Positions 1 to 10,459 of a DNA stretch of 64,000 nucleotides are shown piece after piece. A model generated the notes under the pieces. It saw nothing but the letters and a program-made list of their open reading frames with translations, ran no database searches and was not told where the DNA came from. The translations under genes were made by a program, and so were the position numbers. Source of the stretch: Thalassospira mesophila (GTDB taxonomy: Bacteria > Pseudomonadota > Alphaproteobacteria > Rhodospirillales > Thalassospiraceae); contig NZ_JFKA01000001.1 in the NCBI RefSeq assembly GCF_002115755.1, forward strand, positions 868,001 through 932,000. Reading direction: 5' to 3'. How positions within the stretch are numbered: position 1 is the stretch's first letter; each line of letters opens with the position of its first letter.

Positions 1-1763
1 TCGGCATTGCGCAATAACATGGTGGTGTCGTTGCCATCACGCGGATACAGGGTAATGCCCATGCTGGCGGTAATAAACAGCTCGCCGCCCGATGCGGAAA
101 AATGGGGCTGGTTAAATACCTCCATCAAATCCTGGGCCATGGTTTCAAGGGTATCCTTGCCACCTTTTTGCGGCAGCAAAATTGCAAAATCGTCTGCGCC
201 CATGCGCGCCAGAATGGCATCCCCCGGCAACGCCCGGTGCAAGCGCCCGGCAAAATCAACCAGCACATCGTCGCCAATGGTGTGGCCCAGTGTGTTGTTG
301 ATGCGCTGGAAATTATCAATATCAACCAGCAAAACCGCTACGCTGTCCTTGTTGCCGCGACATTCGTTCAGGGTGCGGCCCAGCACATCAATAAATCGGC
401 GCCGGTTGGGATAGCCGGTCAGCTCATCAAAATGCGACAGGCGGCGAATGTCCTCGCTGGTTTGTTTGCGATCGGTAATGTCGGAAAAAATCCCGGCATA
501 TTGCAACACCCGGCCTTCTTCATCGCGAATGGCAATGATTGATAGCCATTCGGGGTAAATCTCGCCCGATTTGCGCCGGTTCCATATTTCGCCCTGCCAG
601 CGCCCGGCCCGGGTAATGCTTTGCCACATGTCTTCGTAAAATGCCCGGTCATGGCGGCCCGATTGCAACAGATTGGGGCTTTGGCCAATGGCCTCGGCGC
701 GGCTATAGCCGGTAACGCGGGTAAAGGACGGGTTTACATCCTCGATCTTGCCCTGATCATCGACAATGATGATGCCGTCGGGCGAACTTTCAATGATCTT
801 GCGGCTGAGATGCAGCGATTTTTGCGCCCGCGCCAGCGCCGTGTCGCGGTCTTCCATCGCATCGTGCATATGCTGCAGATAGTCTTGTTCGATCGAGGCC
901 AGAAGGTCATTGAACGATAAAATGCCCAGCACGTTCTGCTGTGTATCGGTGACCACAAGATGGCGGATCTGATGGTCGATCATGATCTGGCGGGCATCTT
1001 GCAAGCTGGTATGGTCGGAAACCCGGCGTACCGGGCGGCTGGCAATTTCCCATGCCGAGCCCGAGGCACTGCGATGCACCAGATAGCCGACAATATCGCG
1101 TTCGGTAACAATGCCGATGGTGCCCGTGACCGGCCCGCTATCGTCACCCGAACCCGCCAGATCGGGGCGGGCGTCATTGATCGGGGAGGAGGTATTTTCG
1201 GGCATCTCCGGGGTTACGGGCTGAAAGACAATGGCGCTGTCGCATTCGCCTTCTTTCATCGCCGCCTGAAGCAGGCCAATCGGGGTGTCGCCCGGTACAC
1301 TGACGGTGTTGCGGCGAATGATCGAGGCAACATCGCGTTCGCGCAAGGGGTGAATGGCACTGGGTACGCGGATCAAATCGCTTTGGCTGACAATCCCGAC
1401 CAGGCATTCCTGATCATCGATAATGATCAGATGGCGCAATTTATCGCGGCGCATGCGAAATGTTGCCGCCTCGACCGAGGCATGGGCCGACATTGTGCGT
1501 ACCGGCGACGACATCCAGTCGGAAATCGGGCGCAGAAAGGCAGACGGGTCTTCAGCGCTGATGCCAAGACAGTCATGTTCTGTCCAGACGCCAACGGGTT
1601 TGTTTTCGAGCGTCACAACGATCGAGCTTCGCCGCTGACGATGCATCAGGGCGATGGCGTCGCCAAGCGGCAGCTCCGGGTTGCAGGTCAGAACCTGGCC
1701 GTGCGTCAAAGTTCCAACACGCACCGTTAACAGCGGGGCCGGGATTTTGGCGTAACGCGTCAT
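1..1763 (-). CDS. CBS-PAS-GGDEF signalling protein (partial, 3' end outside window)
   Basis: The reading frame opens at 1763 and is still open at the window edge, giving at least 587 residues. In order it shows about four CBS-type repeats (residues 1-290, with typical strand-helix units ending in GIVSQSDL, GIVTERDI and GILSFNDL), a PAS/PAC sensor (about 320-430, SPDGIIIVDDQG and ITDRK) and a GGDEF domain opening with FDELTGYPNRRRF. The GGDEF signature itself reads GADDF, so diguanylate cyclase activity is doubtful. CBS repeats usually bind adenine nucleotides and PAS domains sense ligands or redox state, so this is probably a cytoplasmic c-di-GMP-related sensor. No membrane segment is seen. 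An EAL domain could follow beyond the edge, which is common for this architecture but not visible here. Confidence 0.85.
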   Translation of the reverse strand, partial: MTRYAKIPAPLLTVRVGTLTHGQVLTCNPELPLGDAIALMHRQRRSSIVVTLENKPVGVWTEHDCLGISAEDPSAFLRPISDWMSSPVRTMSAHASVEAATFRMRRDKLRHLIIIDDQECLVGIVSQSDLIRVPSAIHPLRERDVASIIRRNTVSVPGDTPIGLLQAAMKEGECDSAIVFQPVTPEMPENTSSPINDARPDLAGSGDDSGPVTGTIGIVTERDIVGYLVHRSASGSAWEIASRPVRRVSDHTSLQDARQIMIDHQIRHLVVTDTQQNVLGILSFNDLLASIEQDYLQHMHDAMEDRDTALARAQKSLHLSRKIIESSPDGIIIVDDQGKIEDVNPSFTRVTGYSRAEAIGQSPNLLQSGRHDRAFYEDMWQSITRAGRWQGEIWNRRKSGEIYPEWLSIIAIRDEEGRVLQYAGIFSDITDRKQTSEDIRRLSHFDELTGYPNRRRFIDVLGRTLNECRGNKDSVAVLLVDIDNFQRINNTLGHTIGDDVLVDFAGRLHRALPGDAILARMGADDFAILLPQKGGKDTLETMAQDLMEVFNQPHFSASGGELFITASMGITLYPRDGNDTTMLLRNA

Positions 1764-1890
1764 TATTCGGTGCAACAAGTGGTTAAATACAAGGGTTTTG
1801 CTCCTGCGTGGGAGGACCGGGGCATAATATTCCCTAACACCTACGCAATTATGGCACCACACGTTAGGGGATAGATCAATTCAAAACTAA

Positions 1891-1929
1891 AAAAACACCC
1901 CGCCAGAAAAAATCTGACGGGGTGTTTTT
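1891..1929 (-). terminator. Rho-independent terminator of acnA
   Basis: A 17-bp stem with one mismatch (arms AAAAACACCCCG and CGGGGTGTTTTT plus CAGA/TCTG) closes a short A-rich loop and is flanked on the minus strand by a T run. It lies 36 bp after the aconitase stop codon. Confidence 0.9.
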
Positions 1930-1964
1930 GAAATTTGCCGATTAAACCCCGAAGGGTTTGAAAA

Positions 1965-4655
1965 TCAGGCAGCATCCTTGATCATGTTGCGCAGAACGAA
2001 CTGCAAGATACCGCCATTCTGGAAATACAGAACTTCGTTTTCGGTATCGATGCGGCACACAACAGTTGCTTCCTCGGTCGAACCATCCTTGCGGGTGATA
2101 CGAACCTTGACATCCTGCTGCGGGGTAATGCCATTGGCAATGCCCTCGACATCAAAGGTTTCCGTGCCGTCCAGTTTAAGGGACTTGCGGCCTTCGCCAT
2201 CCTTGAACTGCAACGGCAAAACGCCCATGCAGACCAGGTTGGTGCGGTGAATACGTTCAAAGCTTTCGGCGATAACAGCCTTAACACCCAAAAGATTGGT
2301 GCCTTTGGCTGCCCAGTCGCGCGAAGAACCCGTGCCATATTCCTGCCCGGCGATAACCACCAGCGGCGTGCCTTCTTCCTGATAGCGCATGGCAACATCA
2401 TAAACCCAGCCCTGATCGGCGGACGGGTAATGAACCGAAACACCGCCTTCGGTGCCCGGTGCCATTTCGTTACGGATACGGATGTTGGCAAAGGTGCCGC
2501 GCATCATGACTTCATGGTTACCACGGCGTGCGCCATAGGAGTTGAAGTCACGAACGGCGACGCCGTTTTCCTTCAGGTATTCGCCTGCCGGGCTTTCTTC
2601 CTTGATCGAACCGGCCGGTGAAATATGGTCGGTCGTTACGGAATCACCCAGGATCAGCAGCGGACGTGCGCCGTGAACATCCGAGAAATCGCCCGGTTCA
2701 GCAGCCATATCAACAAAATAAGGCGGGTTCTGAACATAGGTTGATTTGTTGTTCCACTGATAGGTTTCCCCTTCAGTGACCTGGATTTCCTGCCACGGCT
2801 TCGGACCGGCAAAGATGTTGTCGTAACGGTCTTTGTACATCTTGGCCGAAATCGAGGTCGCGATGGTATCGGCGATTTCCTTGTTGGTCGGCCAGATGTC
2901 TTTTAAAAACACATCTTTGCCGTCCTTGTCCTGGCCCAGCGGGTCGTTATTAAGATCGACCTTCAGGTTACCCGCAAGGGCATAGGCAACAACCAGCGGC
3001 GGAGAAGCAAGATAGTTTGCCTTCACATGCGGGCTGATGCGGCCTTCAAAGTTACGGTTGCCCGACAGAACAGCGGTTACCAGCATGTCCTGGTCTTCGA
3101 TGGCACCCGCAATCGGGGCGGCCAGCGGACCAGAGTTACCAATGCACGTGGTGCAACCAAAACCGGCGACGTTAAAGCCAAGCTTGTCGAGGTAATCCTG
3201 CAGGCCGGCTTTTTCAAGATAGTCGGCAACCACAAGCGAGCCCGGTGCAAGCGAGGTTTTAACCCACGGCTTGCTGTGCAGACCCAGTTCAACAGCCTTT
3301 TTCGCCAGCAAACCCGCCGCAATCAGCACACTCGGGTTCGAGGTGTTGGTGCAAGACGTGATGGCAGCGATAACAACGTTACCGTCTTTCATGGCGAAAT
3401 CTTCGCCTTTGACAACGACGGTACGGTCGGCATCAACACCTGGTGCCATATCGGCAAAGGTTTTGGTAAAGCTGGAAACAGCATTTTTCAGCAAAACGCG
3501 GTCCTGCGGGCGTTTCGGCCCGGACAGTGCCGGTTCAACGGTGGAAATGTCGAGTTCCAGCGTATCGGTGTAAACCGCTTCCAGATCGGGGTCGCCCCAC
3601 ATGCCCTGTTCTTTGGCATATGCTTCAACCAGCGCGATCTGTTCTTCGGAACGACCGGTCGACCGCATATAGTTCAGGGTTTCATCATCGATCGGGAAGA
3701 AGCCACAGGTCGCACCATATTCCGGTGCCATGTTGCCGATGGTTGCGCGGTCGGGCAAGGACATGTGCGCCAGCGCGTCGCCATAAAATTCGACGAATTT
3801 GCCAACAACGCCTTTTTCGCGCAGCATTTCAACAACACGCAAAACCAGATCGGTTGCAGTGATGCCTTCTTTCATCGCCCCGGTCAGCTTGAAACCGACA
3901 ACTTCCGGGATCAGCATCGAAATCGGCTGGCCCAGCATGGCGGCTTCGGCTTCGAGACCACCAACACCCCAACCCAGAACGGCAAGGCCGTTAACCATGG
4001 TGGTGTGGGAATCGGTGCCAACCAGAGTATCGGGATAAGCCACGGTTTTGCCGTTGTCGTCCTTGCCGGTCCAGACGACCTTGGCAAGATATTCAACGTT
4101 TACCTGGTGGCAAATGCCGGCCCCCGGCGGGACAATGCGGAAATTGTTGAATGCATTCTGGCCCCAACGCAGAAACTCGTAACGTTCGCCGTTACGTTCG
4201 AACTCGACTTCCATATTTTTGTCGAGTGCGTCGTCGGTGCCAAAAAAGTCAATCATGACCGAGTGGTCAATGACGAGATCAACCGGTGAAAGCGGGTTCA
4301 CCTTCTGGGCGTCGCCACCCATATTAACCACGGCATCACGCATGGCGGCAAGGTCGACAACGGCGGGAACGCCGGTGAAGTCCTGCATCAGCACGCGGGC
4401 CGGGCGATAGTTGATTTCGTGGGAGCTTTTACGAGATTTCAGCCATTCAACGACGGCTTTGACGTCGTCAGCTTTCACGGTGAAATCGTCTTCGTAACGC
4501 AAAAGGTTTTCAAGAACGACCTTTAGCGTGAACGGCAGTTTGGAAACGTCGCCGATTTTTTCGGATGCAGCTTTAAGGCTGAAATAATCGAAGGATTCAT
4601 CCCCGACCTTCAAAGTGCGGCGCGTTTGCAGGTTGTCTTTGCCACAAATGGACAT
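1965..4655 (-). CDS. acnA: Aconitate hydratase A
   Basis: Converts citrate to isocitrate through cis-aconitate in the cytoplasmic TCA cycle, using a [4Fe-4S] cluster. The 896-residue product has the usual length of the AcnA/IRP1 branch. Cluster ligand cysteines are visible in [10 protein letters not shown] (near residue 434) and [10 protein letters not shown] (near 500), and the C-terminal swivel domain contains [16 protein letters not shown] chose the ATG at 4655 over an in-frame start at 4700 because GAGGAGGGT sits five bases upstream and homologues begin close to this point. It is a single gene ending at a strong terminator. A 16-bp palindrome at 4741-4756 could be an operator. Confidence 0.98.
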   Translation of the reverse strand: MSICGKDNLQTRRTLKVGDESFDYFSLKAASEKIGDVSKLPFTLKVVLENLLRYEDDFTVKADDVKAVVEWLKSRKSSHEINYRPARVLMQDFTGVPAVVDLAAMRDAVVNMGGDAQKVNPLSPVDLVIDHSVMIDFFGTDDALDKNMEVEFERNGERYEFLRWGQNAFNNFRIVPPGAGICHQVNVEYLAKVVWTGKDDNGKTVAYPDTLVGTDSHTTMVNGLAVLGWGVGGLEAEAAMLGQPISMLIPEVVGFKLTGAMKEGITATDLVLRVVEMLREKGVVGKFVEFYGDALAHMSLPDRATIGNMAPEYGATCGFFPIDDETLNYMRSTGRSEEQIALVEAYAKEQGMWGDPDLEAVYTDTLELDISTVEPALSGPKRPQDRVLLKNAVSSFTKTFADMAPGVDADRTVVVKGEDFAMKDGNVVIAAITSCTNTSNPSVLIAAGLLAKKAVELGLHSKPWVKTSLAPGSLVVADYLEKAGLQDYLDKLGFNVAGFGCTTCIGNSGPLAAPIAGAIEDQDMLVTAVLSGNRNFEGRISPHVKANYLASPPLVVAYALAGNLKVDLNNDPLGQDKDGKDVFLKDIWPTNKEIADTIATSISAKMYKDRYDNIFAGPKPWQEIQVTEGETYQWNNKSTYVQNPPYFVDMAAEPGDFSDVHGARPLLILGDSVTTDHISPAGSIKEESPAGEYLKENGVAVRDFNSYGARRGNHEVMMRGTFANIRIRNEMAPGTEGGVSVHYPSADQGWVYDVAMRYQEEGTPLVVIAGQEYGTGSSRDWAAKGTNLLGVKAVIAESFERIHRTNLVCMGVLPLQFKDGEGRKSLKLDGTETFDVEGIANGITPQQDVKVRITRKDGSTEEATVVCRIDTENEVLYFQNGGILQFVLRNMIKDAA

Positions 4656-4740
4656 CAGACCCTCCTCAAGGTGGTTAAAGGGCTTGTCGTGACAAGACAC
4701 CCCGACCGTCGGAGCGCCGAGCGGTGGGCTATCTGTTGAC

Positions 4741-4756
4741 CGTGACGCGGGTCACG
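4741..4756. promoter_or_regulatory. Palindrome upstream of acnA, candidate operator
   Basis: CGTGAC-GCGG-GTCACG is a perfect inverted repeat with a 4-base centre, about 85 bases upstream of the acnA start. The placement suits a transcription factor site, but I cannot name the regulator. Confidence 0.35.
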
Positions 4757-5334
4757 ATACACATAAGAAGTGCGAGGGCGTTACACCACAAATCGGGGTG
4801 AAAGTCCAGACCTCGAAAAGGGTCTTTCGCGAAATCATCCTGATAACAATGCTTTGCCCGTTTTGCGGGCAGGCCGGTGGCGGTCTTATATCGGCATTGG
4901 CAGCAAAAATGCGGCCTTCCCCAACCATATCTGGCGTGGGAGCGTGCGAGTCTCGTGTGTGATCGGGGCTGAAACAACGGGTATGGCTGGTGTGCCATTA
5001 TATGGCCCGTGATAGCGCGCGGTCGCAAACGCGCGGCAGGTGCCATTGTTGCGGTGATGCGCAGTGATATCGGCTTTGACCGGGCCGTGCCGGGCGCGAA
5101 TCGGCCCCGGTTTTACGAAACGATATTTCAAAAAACAGCCCGCAAACGATGAAATGTTAAGTTGAGAAACGTTTTTTACAATGCCGCAATGCGATAATTT
5201 CCCGGCATTGGCTGTGGCACCTTTGCAATATTAACGTTACGGAATGTTGATGCCGATTAAGCGTGGTTGCGCGCGCAAACTGGTTGTGCGGTGCGGTATG
5301 CCGTTTTGGTGCAAAGCGAAGGGCTTGCAACGCG

Positions 5335-5363
5335 TTGACGCTATAGTGTGAATTTGGTACTCA
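5335..5363 (+). promoter_or_regulatory. Possible sigma-70 promoter of the liv/CoA-ligase operon
   Basis: TTGACG followed after exactly 17 bases by TACTCA. The -35 box is good and the -10 box is poor. It is the best-spaced candidate in the leader of the first transporter gene. Confidence 0.3.
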
Positions 5364-5527
5364 AATACGTATTAATTGCGTTGCGGCCTTTTCGGTATCG
5401 ACCGGCAAGGTAAAAATAACAGACGCAAATCAGGGAAATGCTGAAATTTGGACGGTTCATTGTTGCGGCCCCGAAACGGGTGACAAAAGCAATGAACCCG
5501 GCCCAGGTCAGGGAGGATACCACGACG

Positions 5528-6340
5528 ATGACGTCACCGGAGCCCATTTTAAGTATCAACGACGTGTCGCTGGTTTTTGGCGGCGTGCGCGCGTTGAGTG
5601 ACGTCAGCTTTTCGGTGCAGAAAGGCGAACTGTTTTCGATTATCGGCCCCAACGGGGCGGGTAAAACATCGATGCTGAACTGCATTTCCGGGCGTTATCA
5701 TCCGACCACGGGCGGGGTTCATTTCAAGGGCCAGAACGTGACCGGGATGAAGCCCAATGCCCGGGCCGAACTGGGCATTGGCCGCACCTTTCAGAACCTG
5801 GCGCTGTTTGGCCATATGTCGGTGCTTGATAACATCATGGTCGGGCGTCATCACCTGTTGAAAAACAACTTTTTCACTGGCGCGCTTTACTGGTTTTCGG
5901 GCGCGCAGAACGAAGAACTTGAACACAGAAAATTCTGTGAAGACGTGATCGATTTTCTGGAAATTTCCCACATTCGCAAGGCAACAGCAGGCACCCTTTC
6001 CTATGGGTTGCGCAAGCGGGTGGAACTGGCGCGCGCGGTGGCGCTGCGCCCCGACCTGATCTTGCTCGACGAGCCGATGGCCGGGATGAACCTGGAAGAA
6101 AAGGAAGACATGGCCCGCTTCATCATTGATTTGAATGAAGAATGGGGCATGACGGTTGTGATGATCGAACATGACATGGGGGTGGTGATGGATATTTCCA
6201 GCCGCGTCATGGTGCTGGATTTCGGGCGGAAAATTGCCGCAGGGCTGCCCGCCGAAGTCATGGCCAATGCCCATGTGAAAAAAGCCTATCTCGGCGAAGA
6301 AGACGACGAAGACGACAGCGTTTCCGGGAAGGTCGCATAA
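5528..6340 (+). CDS. livG: Branched-chain-type ABC transporter ATP-binding protein LivG
   Basis: Cytoplasmic ATPase of a LIV-family (HAAT) importer. Walker A is GPNGAGKT (about residues 40-47), the signature is LSYGLRKRVELARA (about 157-170) and Walker B is LILLDEP (about 177-183), followed by the family's IEHDMGVVM. The chosen start gives 270 residues. GGGAGGAT lies ahead of it, and the 30 residues upstream in the longer frame look non-homologous. The C-terminus carries an acidic tail (GEEDDEDD). It is the first gene of a same-strand run through 14016, and a CoA ligase gene follows after only 2 bp, implying co-translation. Confidence 0.95.
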   Translation: MTSPEPILSINDVSLVFGGVRALSDVSFSVQKGELFSIIGPNGAGKTSMLNCISGRYHPTTGGVHFKGQNVTGMKPNARAELGIGRTFQNLALFGHMSVLDNIMVGRHHLLKNNFFTGALYWFSGAQNEELEHRKFCEDVIDFLEISHIRKATAGTLSYGLRKRVELARAVALRPDLILLDEPMAGMNLEEKEDMARFIIDLNEEWGMTVVMIEHDMGVVMDISSRVMVLDFGRKIAAGLPAEVMANAHVKKAYLGEEDDEDDSVSGKVA

Positions 6341-6342
6341 CA

Positions 6343-8295
6343 ATGAAGAAATATACGACGCCTGACTATGCCGACATTGCGACGCTTGATACGTTTCCCA
6401 AGGTGCTGGCCTATAACGCCAAAAACTGGCCCGGCGATGTTGCCCTGCGCGAAAAGGAATTTGGCGTCTGGCAGGAATTTAGCTGGAAAGATTATAACGA
6501 CCGCGTCAAATGGATGAGCCTTGGCCTGCGCGAGCTGGGCATTGGTGCGGGCGATGTGGTGGGCATTATTGGCGAAAACCGCCCGGAATGGGTGTGGGCC
6601 GAAATTTCCGCCCATGCGTTGCGCGCCCGGTCGCTGGGGCTGTATCAAGACAGCCTGCATGACGAAGTGGCGTTTTTAATTACCTTTGGCGAAGCCCGCG
6701 TGATTATCGCCGAAGATGAAGAACAATGCGACAAGCTGCTGGAACTGGGGGACCAGATTCCAACCGTGGACAGGATTGTTTATTGCGACCCGCGCGGGAT
6801 GCGCAAATATGATGATCCGCGCCTGATGTCGGTGGAAGACCTCTATGAGCTGGGCCGCAAGGCGGATGCCGCCGACGCGCAGGCCTATGACCGTATGGTG
6901 AATGATACGCGCGGCAATGAATGCGCCATTTTCTGCACCACATCGGGCACCACGTCCAAACCGAAAATCGCGATGATGAATGCCGGTGATTTTCTTCATC
7001 ATTGTGCCGCCTATTTGCGCGCCGACCCCAAGCTGCCGGGCGACAATTATGTGTCGGTGTTGCCGCTGCCGTGGATTATGGAACAGGTTTATGTGGTCGG
7101 GCAGTCGCTGGTCAGCCGCCAGATTGTAAATTTTGTTGAAGAACAGGAAACCATGATGGCCGATCTGCGCGAGATCGGACCGAATTTTGTGCTGCTGGCC
7201 CCGCGTGTGTGGGAATCCATTGCCGCCGATGTGCGTGCGCGCATGATGGATTCTACCCCGTTCAAACAGAAAATGTATGACTGGGGCATGAAGCTGGCCC
7301 GCGGTGCGCTCGATGCAGGTGGGCATTCCAGGGCTGCCGATATTTTGCTGATGAATGCGCTAAAAGACCGGCTGGGATTTAGCAATTTGCGATCGGCTGC
7401 GACCGGCGGGGCGGCAATGGGGCCGGAAACCTTCAAGTTTTTCCATGCGATGGGGGTGCCGTTACGCCAGCTTTATGGCCAGACCGAACTGTGTGGTGCC
7501 TATACCATTCACCGGCCTGACGATATTGATTTTGATACCGTGGGTGTGGCGTTTGACAATTCCGAAATCAAGGTCATCAACAGTGATGAAAACGGGGTTG
7601 GCGAAATTGTTGCGCGCACATCGGGCATGTTCACCAGCTATTATAAAAACCAGACCGCCTATGACGAAGACATTGTCGATGGCTGGATGCATACCGGGGA
7701 TGCCGGTTATTTCAAGGATAGCAATAAACATCTGGTTGTAATTGACCGGATGAAGGATTTGGCGGAAACGTCGAATGCGGTGCGCTATTCGCCGCAGTTT
7801 ATTGAAAACAAACTGAAATTTTCGCCCTTCATTGCCGAGGCCGTGATTTTGGGCAAGGGCCTGCCGTTTTTGTCGGCCATGATTTGCATCCGTTTTTCGA
7901 TCATGGCGAAATGGGCCGAACAGCGCGGCATTTCCTTTACCAACTATACCAACCTGTCCGCACAAACCGAAGTGTACGACATGATCGCCGAGGAAGTGCG
8001 CCAGGTAAACGAAACCCTGCCCGAAGCACAGCGCATTCGCCGGTTTTTGTTGCTTTACAAGGAACTCGACGCTGATGACGGCGAACTGACCCGCACGCGC
8101 AAGGTGCGCCGCGGGGTGGTGGCCGAAAAATATGCCGACATTATCGATGCGGTTTATTCGGGCACGCCCAAGGTCGATATCGACACCATGATTACCTTTC
8201 AGGATGGCACAAAAACGCGGATTCAAACCAGCGTGCAGGTTGTTGATCTGGAAGGAAGGGGGGGCGAAAACAGCACCCCGAAAGCCGCCGAATAA
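6343..8295 (+). CDS. AMP-forming long-chain acyl-CoA synthetase-like ligase
   Basis: A 650-residue member of the ANL (AMP-binding) superfamily, resembling the long FadD/ACSBG-type acyl-CoA synthetases. The phosphate-binding loop is TTSGTTSKPK (near residue 198), the adenylate-forming motif is YGQTELCGAY, and the hinge region contains GWMHTGDAGYF followed by IDRMKDL. It would activate a carboxylic acid to its CoA thioester with ATP. Its place between livG and livH, with a 2-bp gap upstream, is inference that the imported compound is a carboxylate that is activated on entry rather than an amino acid. The real substrate (fatty, aromatic or branched acid) cannot be read from sequence. Confidence 0.9.
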   Translation: MKKYTTPDYADIATLDTFPKVLAYNAKNWPGDVALREKEFGVWQEFSWKDYNDRVKWMSLGLRELGIGAGDVVGIIGENRPEWVWAEISAHALRARSLGLYQDSLHDEVAFLITFGEARVIIAEDEEQCDKLLELGDQIPTVDRIVYCDPRGMRKYDDPRLMSVEDLYELGRKADAADAQAYDRMVNDTRGNECAIFCTTSGTTSKPKIAMMNAGDFLHHCAAYLRADPKLPGDNYVSVLPLPWIMEQVYVVGQSLVSRQIVNFVEEQETMMADLREIGPNFVLLAPRVWESIAADVRARMMDSTPFKQKMYDWGMKLARGALDAGGHSRAADILLMNALKDRLGFSNLRSAATGGAAMGPETFKFFHAMGVPLRQLYGQTELCGAYTIHRPDDIDFDTVGVAFDNSEIKVINSDENGVGEIVARTSGMFTSYYKNQTAYDEDIVDGWMHTGDAGYFKDSNKHLVVIDRMKDLAETSNAVRYSPQFIENKLKFSPFIAEAVILGKGLPFLSAMICIRFSIMAKWAEQRGISFTNYTNLSAQTEVYDMIAEEVRQVNETLPEAQRIRRFLLLYKELDADDGELTRTRKVRRGVVAEKYADIIDAVYSGTPKVDIDTMITFQDGTKTRIQTSVQVVDLEGRGGENSTPKAAE

Positions 8296-8367
8296 GCCGA
8301 CGAAAAAGACGCGGCCAAAAACCAAAACCGGGGGTGGCAACATCCTCGCCATGACAGGGATGGCACC

Positions 8368-9261
8368 ATGAATTTTGAACTTTTGTTCCAGTTGCTGCTA
8401 AACGGGCTGATTGTTGGCATGCTGTATGGCGTCGTCGCCATGTGTTTTGTGCTGATTTACAAATCGACCCAGGTGGTTAACTTTGCCCAGGGCGAATTTT
8501 TGCTGATCGGCGCATGGGTTTGTTATGCGTTTCTGGTCGAATTCCAGATGCCGTTCTGGCTGGGGTTCATTTTTACCCTGCTGTTCATGCTGGCATTCGG
8601 GGTGATTTTGCAACTGGTGGTGCTGCGCCCCATGATTGGCGAGCCGATCATTTCCGTGATCATGGTCACCATTGGCCTGTCGATTTTCTTTCAGTCGGCC
8701 ACCAAATGGATTTTCGGGGCAACCACGGCAACTTATCCGCAAGTCTTTGAAACCCGGGCTATTTCCATTGGCGGTATGCAAATTGAAACCGCCTATATCA
8801 TGAGTTTGGGCATATCGCTTGTGATCATGGTGGCGTTTTACTGGTTCTTTAAATATTCCAAACTGGGGCTGGCGATGCGCGCCACGGCGTTTGACCAGCA
8901 GGTGGCACAAAGCCTGGGCATTTCGGTGAAAACCGTGTTTGCCATGTCGTGGGCGATATCGGCGATGGTTTCGGGGGTGGCCGGTATTGTTATTGGCATG
9001 GTCAACGGCGTGTCGTCGGGCCTGTCGGTTATCGGGATCAAGGTGTTTCCGGCGGTTATTCTCGGCGGGCTTGATTCCATCATCGGCGCCATCGTGGGCG
9101 GGGTGATTATTGGCCTGCTTGAAAACGGGGCTGAATTTGTCGACGGGCAGTATCTGCACTGGGGCAACCTGTTTTCCATCGCACCGTTTTATGTGCTGAT
9201 CGTTATTTTGTGCATCAAGCCCTATGGCCTGTTTGGCACCAAAGACATCGAACGTATCTGA
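8368..9261 (+). CDS. livH: Branched-chain-type ABC transporter permease LivH
   Basis: Inner-membrane permease of 297 residues with about eight hydrophobic segments. Typical LivH sequences are visible near the N-terminus (NGLIVGMLYGVVAMCFVLIY, then VVNFAQGEFLLIGA) and the coupling region near GLAMRATAFDQQVAQSLGI contacts the ATPases. ILGGLDSIIGAIVGG near the C-terminus is also characteristic. It starts 72 bp after the acyl-CoA synthetase gene with AGGGATGG as ribosome binding site, and LivM follows 18 bp later. Confidence 0.95.
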   Translation: MNFELLFQLLLNGLIVGMLYGVVAMCFVLIYKSTQVVNFAQGEFLLIGAWVCYAFLVEFQMPFWLGFIFTLLFMLAFGVILQLVVLRPMIGEPIISVIMVTIGLSIFFQSATKWIFGATTATYPQVFETRAISIGGMQIETAYIMSLGISLVIMVAFYWFFKYSKLGLAMRATAFDQQVAQSLGISVKTVFAMSWAISAMVSGVAGIVIGMVNGVSSGLSVIGIKVFPAVILGGLDSIIGAIVGGVIIGLLENGAEFVDGQYLHWGNLFSIAPFYVLIVILCIKPYGLFGTKDIERI

Positions 9262-9279
9262 TCTGGGGGACGAACCATT

Positions 9280-10353
9280 ATGGCCGGCTTTTCAATGCGT
9301 CCCTGCGGCGATTTTCGCACCAGCTATCGCCAGGACACCCGTATTTTCGATACGACTTTCGTGCGTTATGCCGCCGTGTGTGGCGTGGTGGCAACCGCAT
9401 TGATGCCCTTTGTGCTTGATGGCTATTACGTTAATCTGTTTATCCAGATTTCCTATTTTGCCATTGCCGCCCTGGGCCTGAATATTCTGGTTGGTTTTAC
9501 CGGGCAAATCTCGCTGGGCCATGCCGCATTTTTCGGCTTTGGGGCCTTTGCCTCGGCCTGGATCAACACCCATACCGGTATTCCGGTTTTGTTGTCCATT
9601 CCGCTGGCGGGCCTGTTAACCGCGGCGGTGGGGTTGCTGTTTGGCTTGCCTGCCGCCCGGATCAAGGGGCTTTATCTGGCGATTGCCACATTGGCCGCCC
9701 AGTTTATTTTAGAAGACTTTTTTGCCCGGGCCGACTGGTTTACCGGCGGGTCTTCGGGGGCGGCGGCCAACCCGATCAATGTGTTTGGCTATGAAGTTCT
9801 TGATGATTTCAGCTTCTTTTATGTCTGCCTGTTTTTTCTGGTCATCATGTATGTGCTGGGCAGCAACCTGATGCGCTCGCGCGATGGTCGTGCCTTTGTC
9901 GCGGTGCGCGACCATTACCTGTCGGCCGAAATTATGGGCATTAACCTGACCAAATACCGCCTGCTCAGCTTTGCTGTTTCATCGTTCTACGCCGGGATCG
10001 GCGGGGCGATTTACGGGCATTATCTGGGCTATGTCTCGGCCGAGGGTTTCACCATTTTGCTGTCGATCCAGTTTCTGGGCATGATCATTATTGGCGGCCT
10101 GGGATCGGTAAAGGGGGCGTTGATGGGCACTGTGTTTATGGTGCTGTTGCCCGAGGTGATGGAAACCGGCGTTAGTGCCTTAAGCGTTTTTGACTGGGCC
10201 AACAGCACCGCTGTGACCGATGGCCTGGCCTATATCAAGGAGATGGCGATCGGTCTGGCCATTATCCTGTTCCTGATTTTTGAACCCGACGGGTTATCAC
10301 ACCGCTGGCAACAGATCAGGGCGTACTGGAAGCTTTATCCCTTCTCGTACTGA
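9280..10353 (+). CDS. livM: Branched-chain-type ABC transporter permease LivM
   Basis: Second inner-membrane permease, 357 residues. Family motifs include LGLNILVGFTGQISLGHAAF (about residues 65-84), GLPAARIKGLYLAIATLA (about 124-141), an EAA-like loop GRAFVAVRDHYLSAEIMGI and a late GGLGSVKGALMG. Start supported by GGGGGACG. The N-terminal 25 residues before the first membrane segment are polar and unusual (a TSYRQDTRIFD stretch). It pairs with LivH to form the membrane channel. Confidence 0.95.
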   Translation: MAGFSMRPCGDFRTSYRQDTRIFDTTFVRYAAVCGVVATALMPFVLDGYYVNLFIQISYFAIAALGLNILVGFTGQISLGHAAFFGFGAFASAWINTHTGIPVLLSIPLAGLLTAAVGLLFGLPAARIKGLYLAIATLAAQFILEDFFARADWFTGGSSGAAANPINVFGYEVLDDFSFFYVCLFFLVIMYVLGSNLMRSRDGRAFVAVRDHYLSAEIMGINLTKYRLLSFAVSSFYAGIGGAIYGHYLGYVSAEGFTILLSIQFLGMIIIGGLGSVKGALMGTVFMVLLPEVMETGVSALSVFDWANSTAVTDGLAYIKEMAIGLAIILFLIFEPDGLSHRWQQIRAYWKLYPFSY

Positions 10354-10459
10354 CCAAAACCCCCACCTGCCGCACCATAATAATACTGGCAGGACAATAA
10401 AAATACGGGGGAGACCGGGAGGCTTTTTTGTTCAATGAAACGTCCAGGGAGACGTCGAG

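Larger units (their letters stand above)
4656..5527. other. Long intergenic region between acnA and the liv operon
   Basis: These 872 bases separate two divergent genes. I see no convincing coding frame: short open frames on both strands lack ribosome binding sites and recognisable products. It contains the palindrome at 4741-4756, a small hairpin TGCCCG-TTTTG-CGGGCA at 4855-4871 and a possible promoter at 5335-5363. The rest shows nothing I can name; a small RNA cannot be excluded. Confidence 0.5.

Noticed and set aside
3027-4289. A 420-codon plus-strand frame opposite acnA
   Set aside because: It is the antisense shadow of a strongly conserved aconitase and has no ribosome binding site or protein-like composition.
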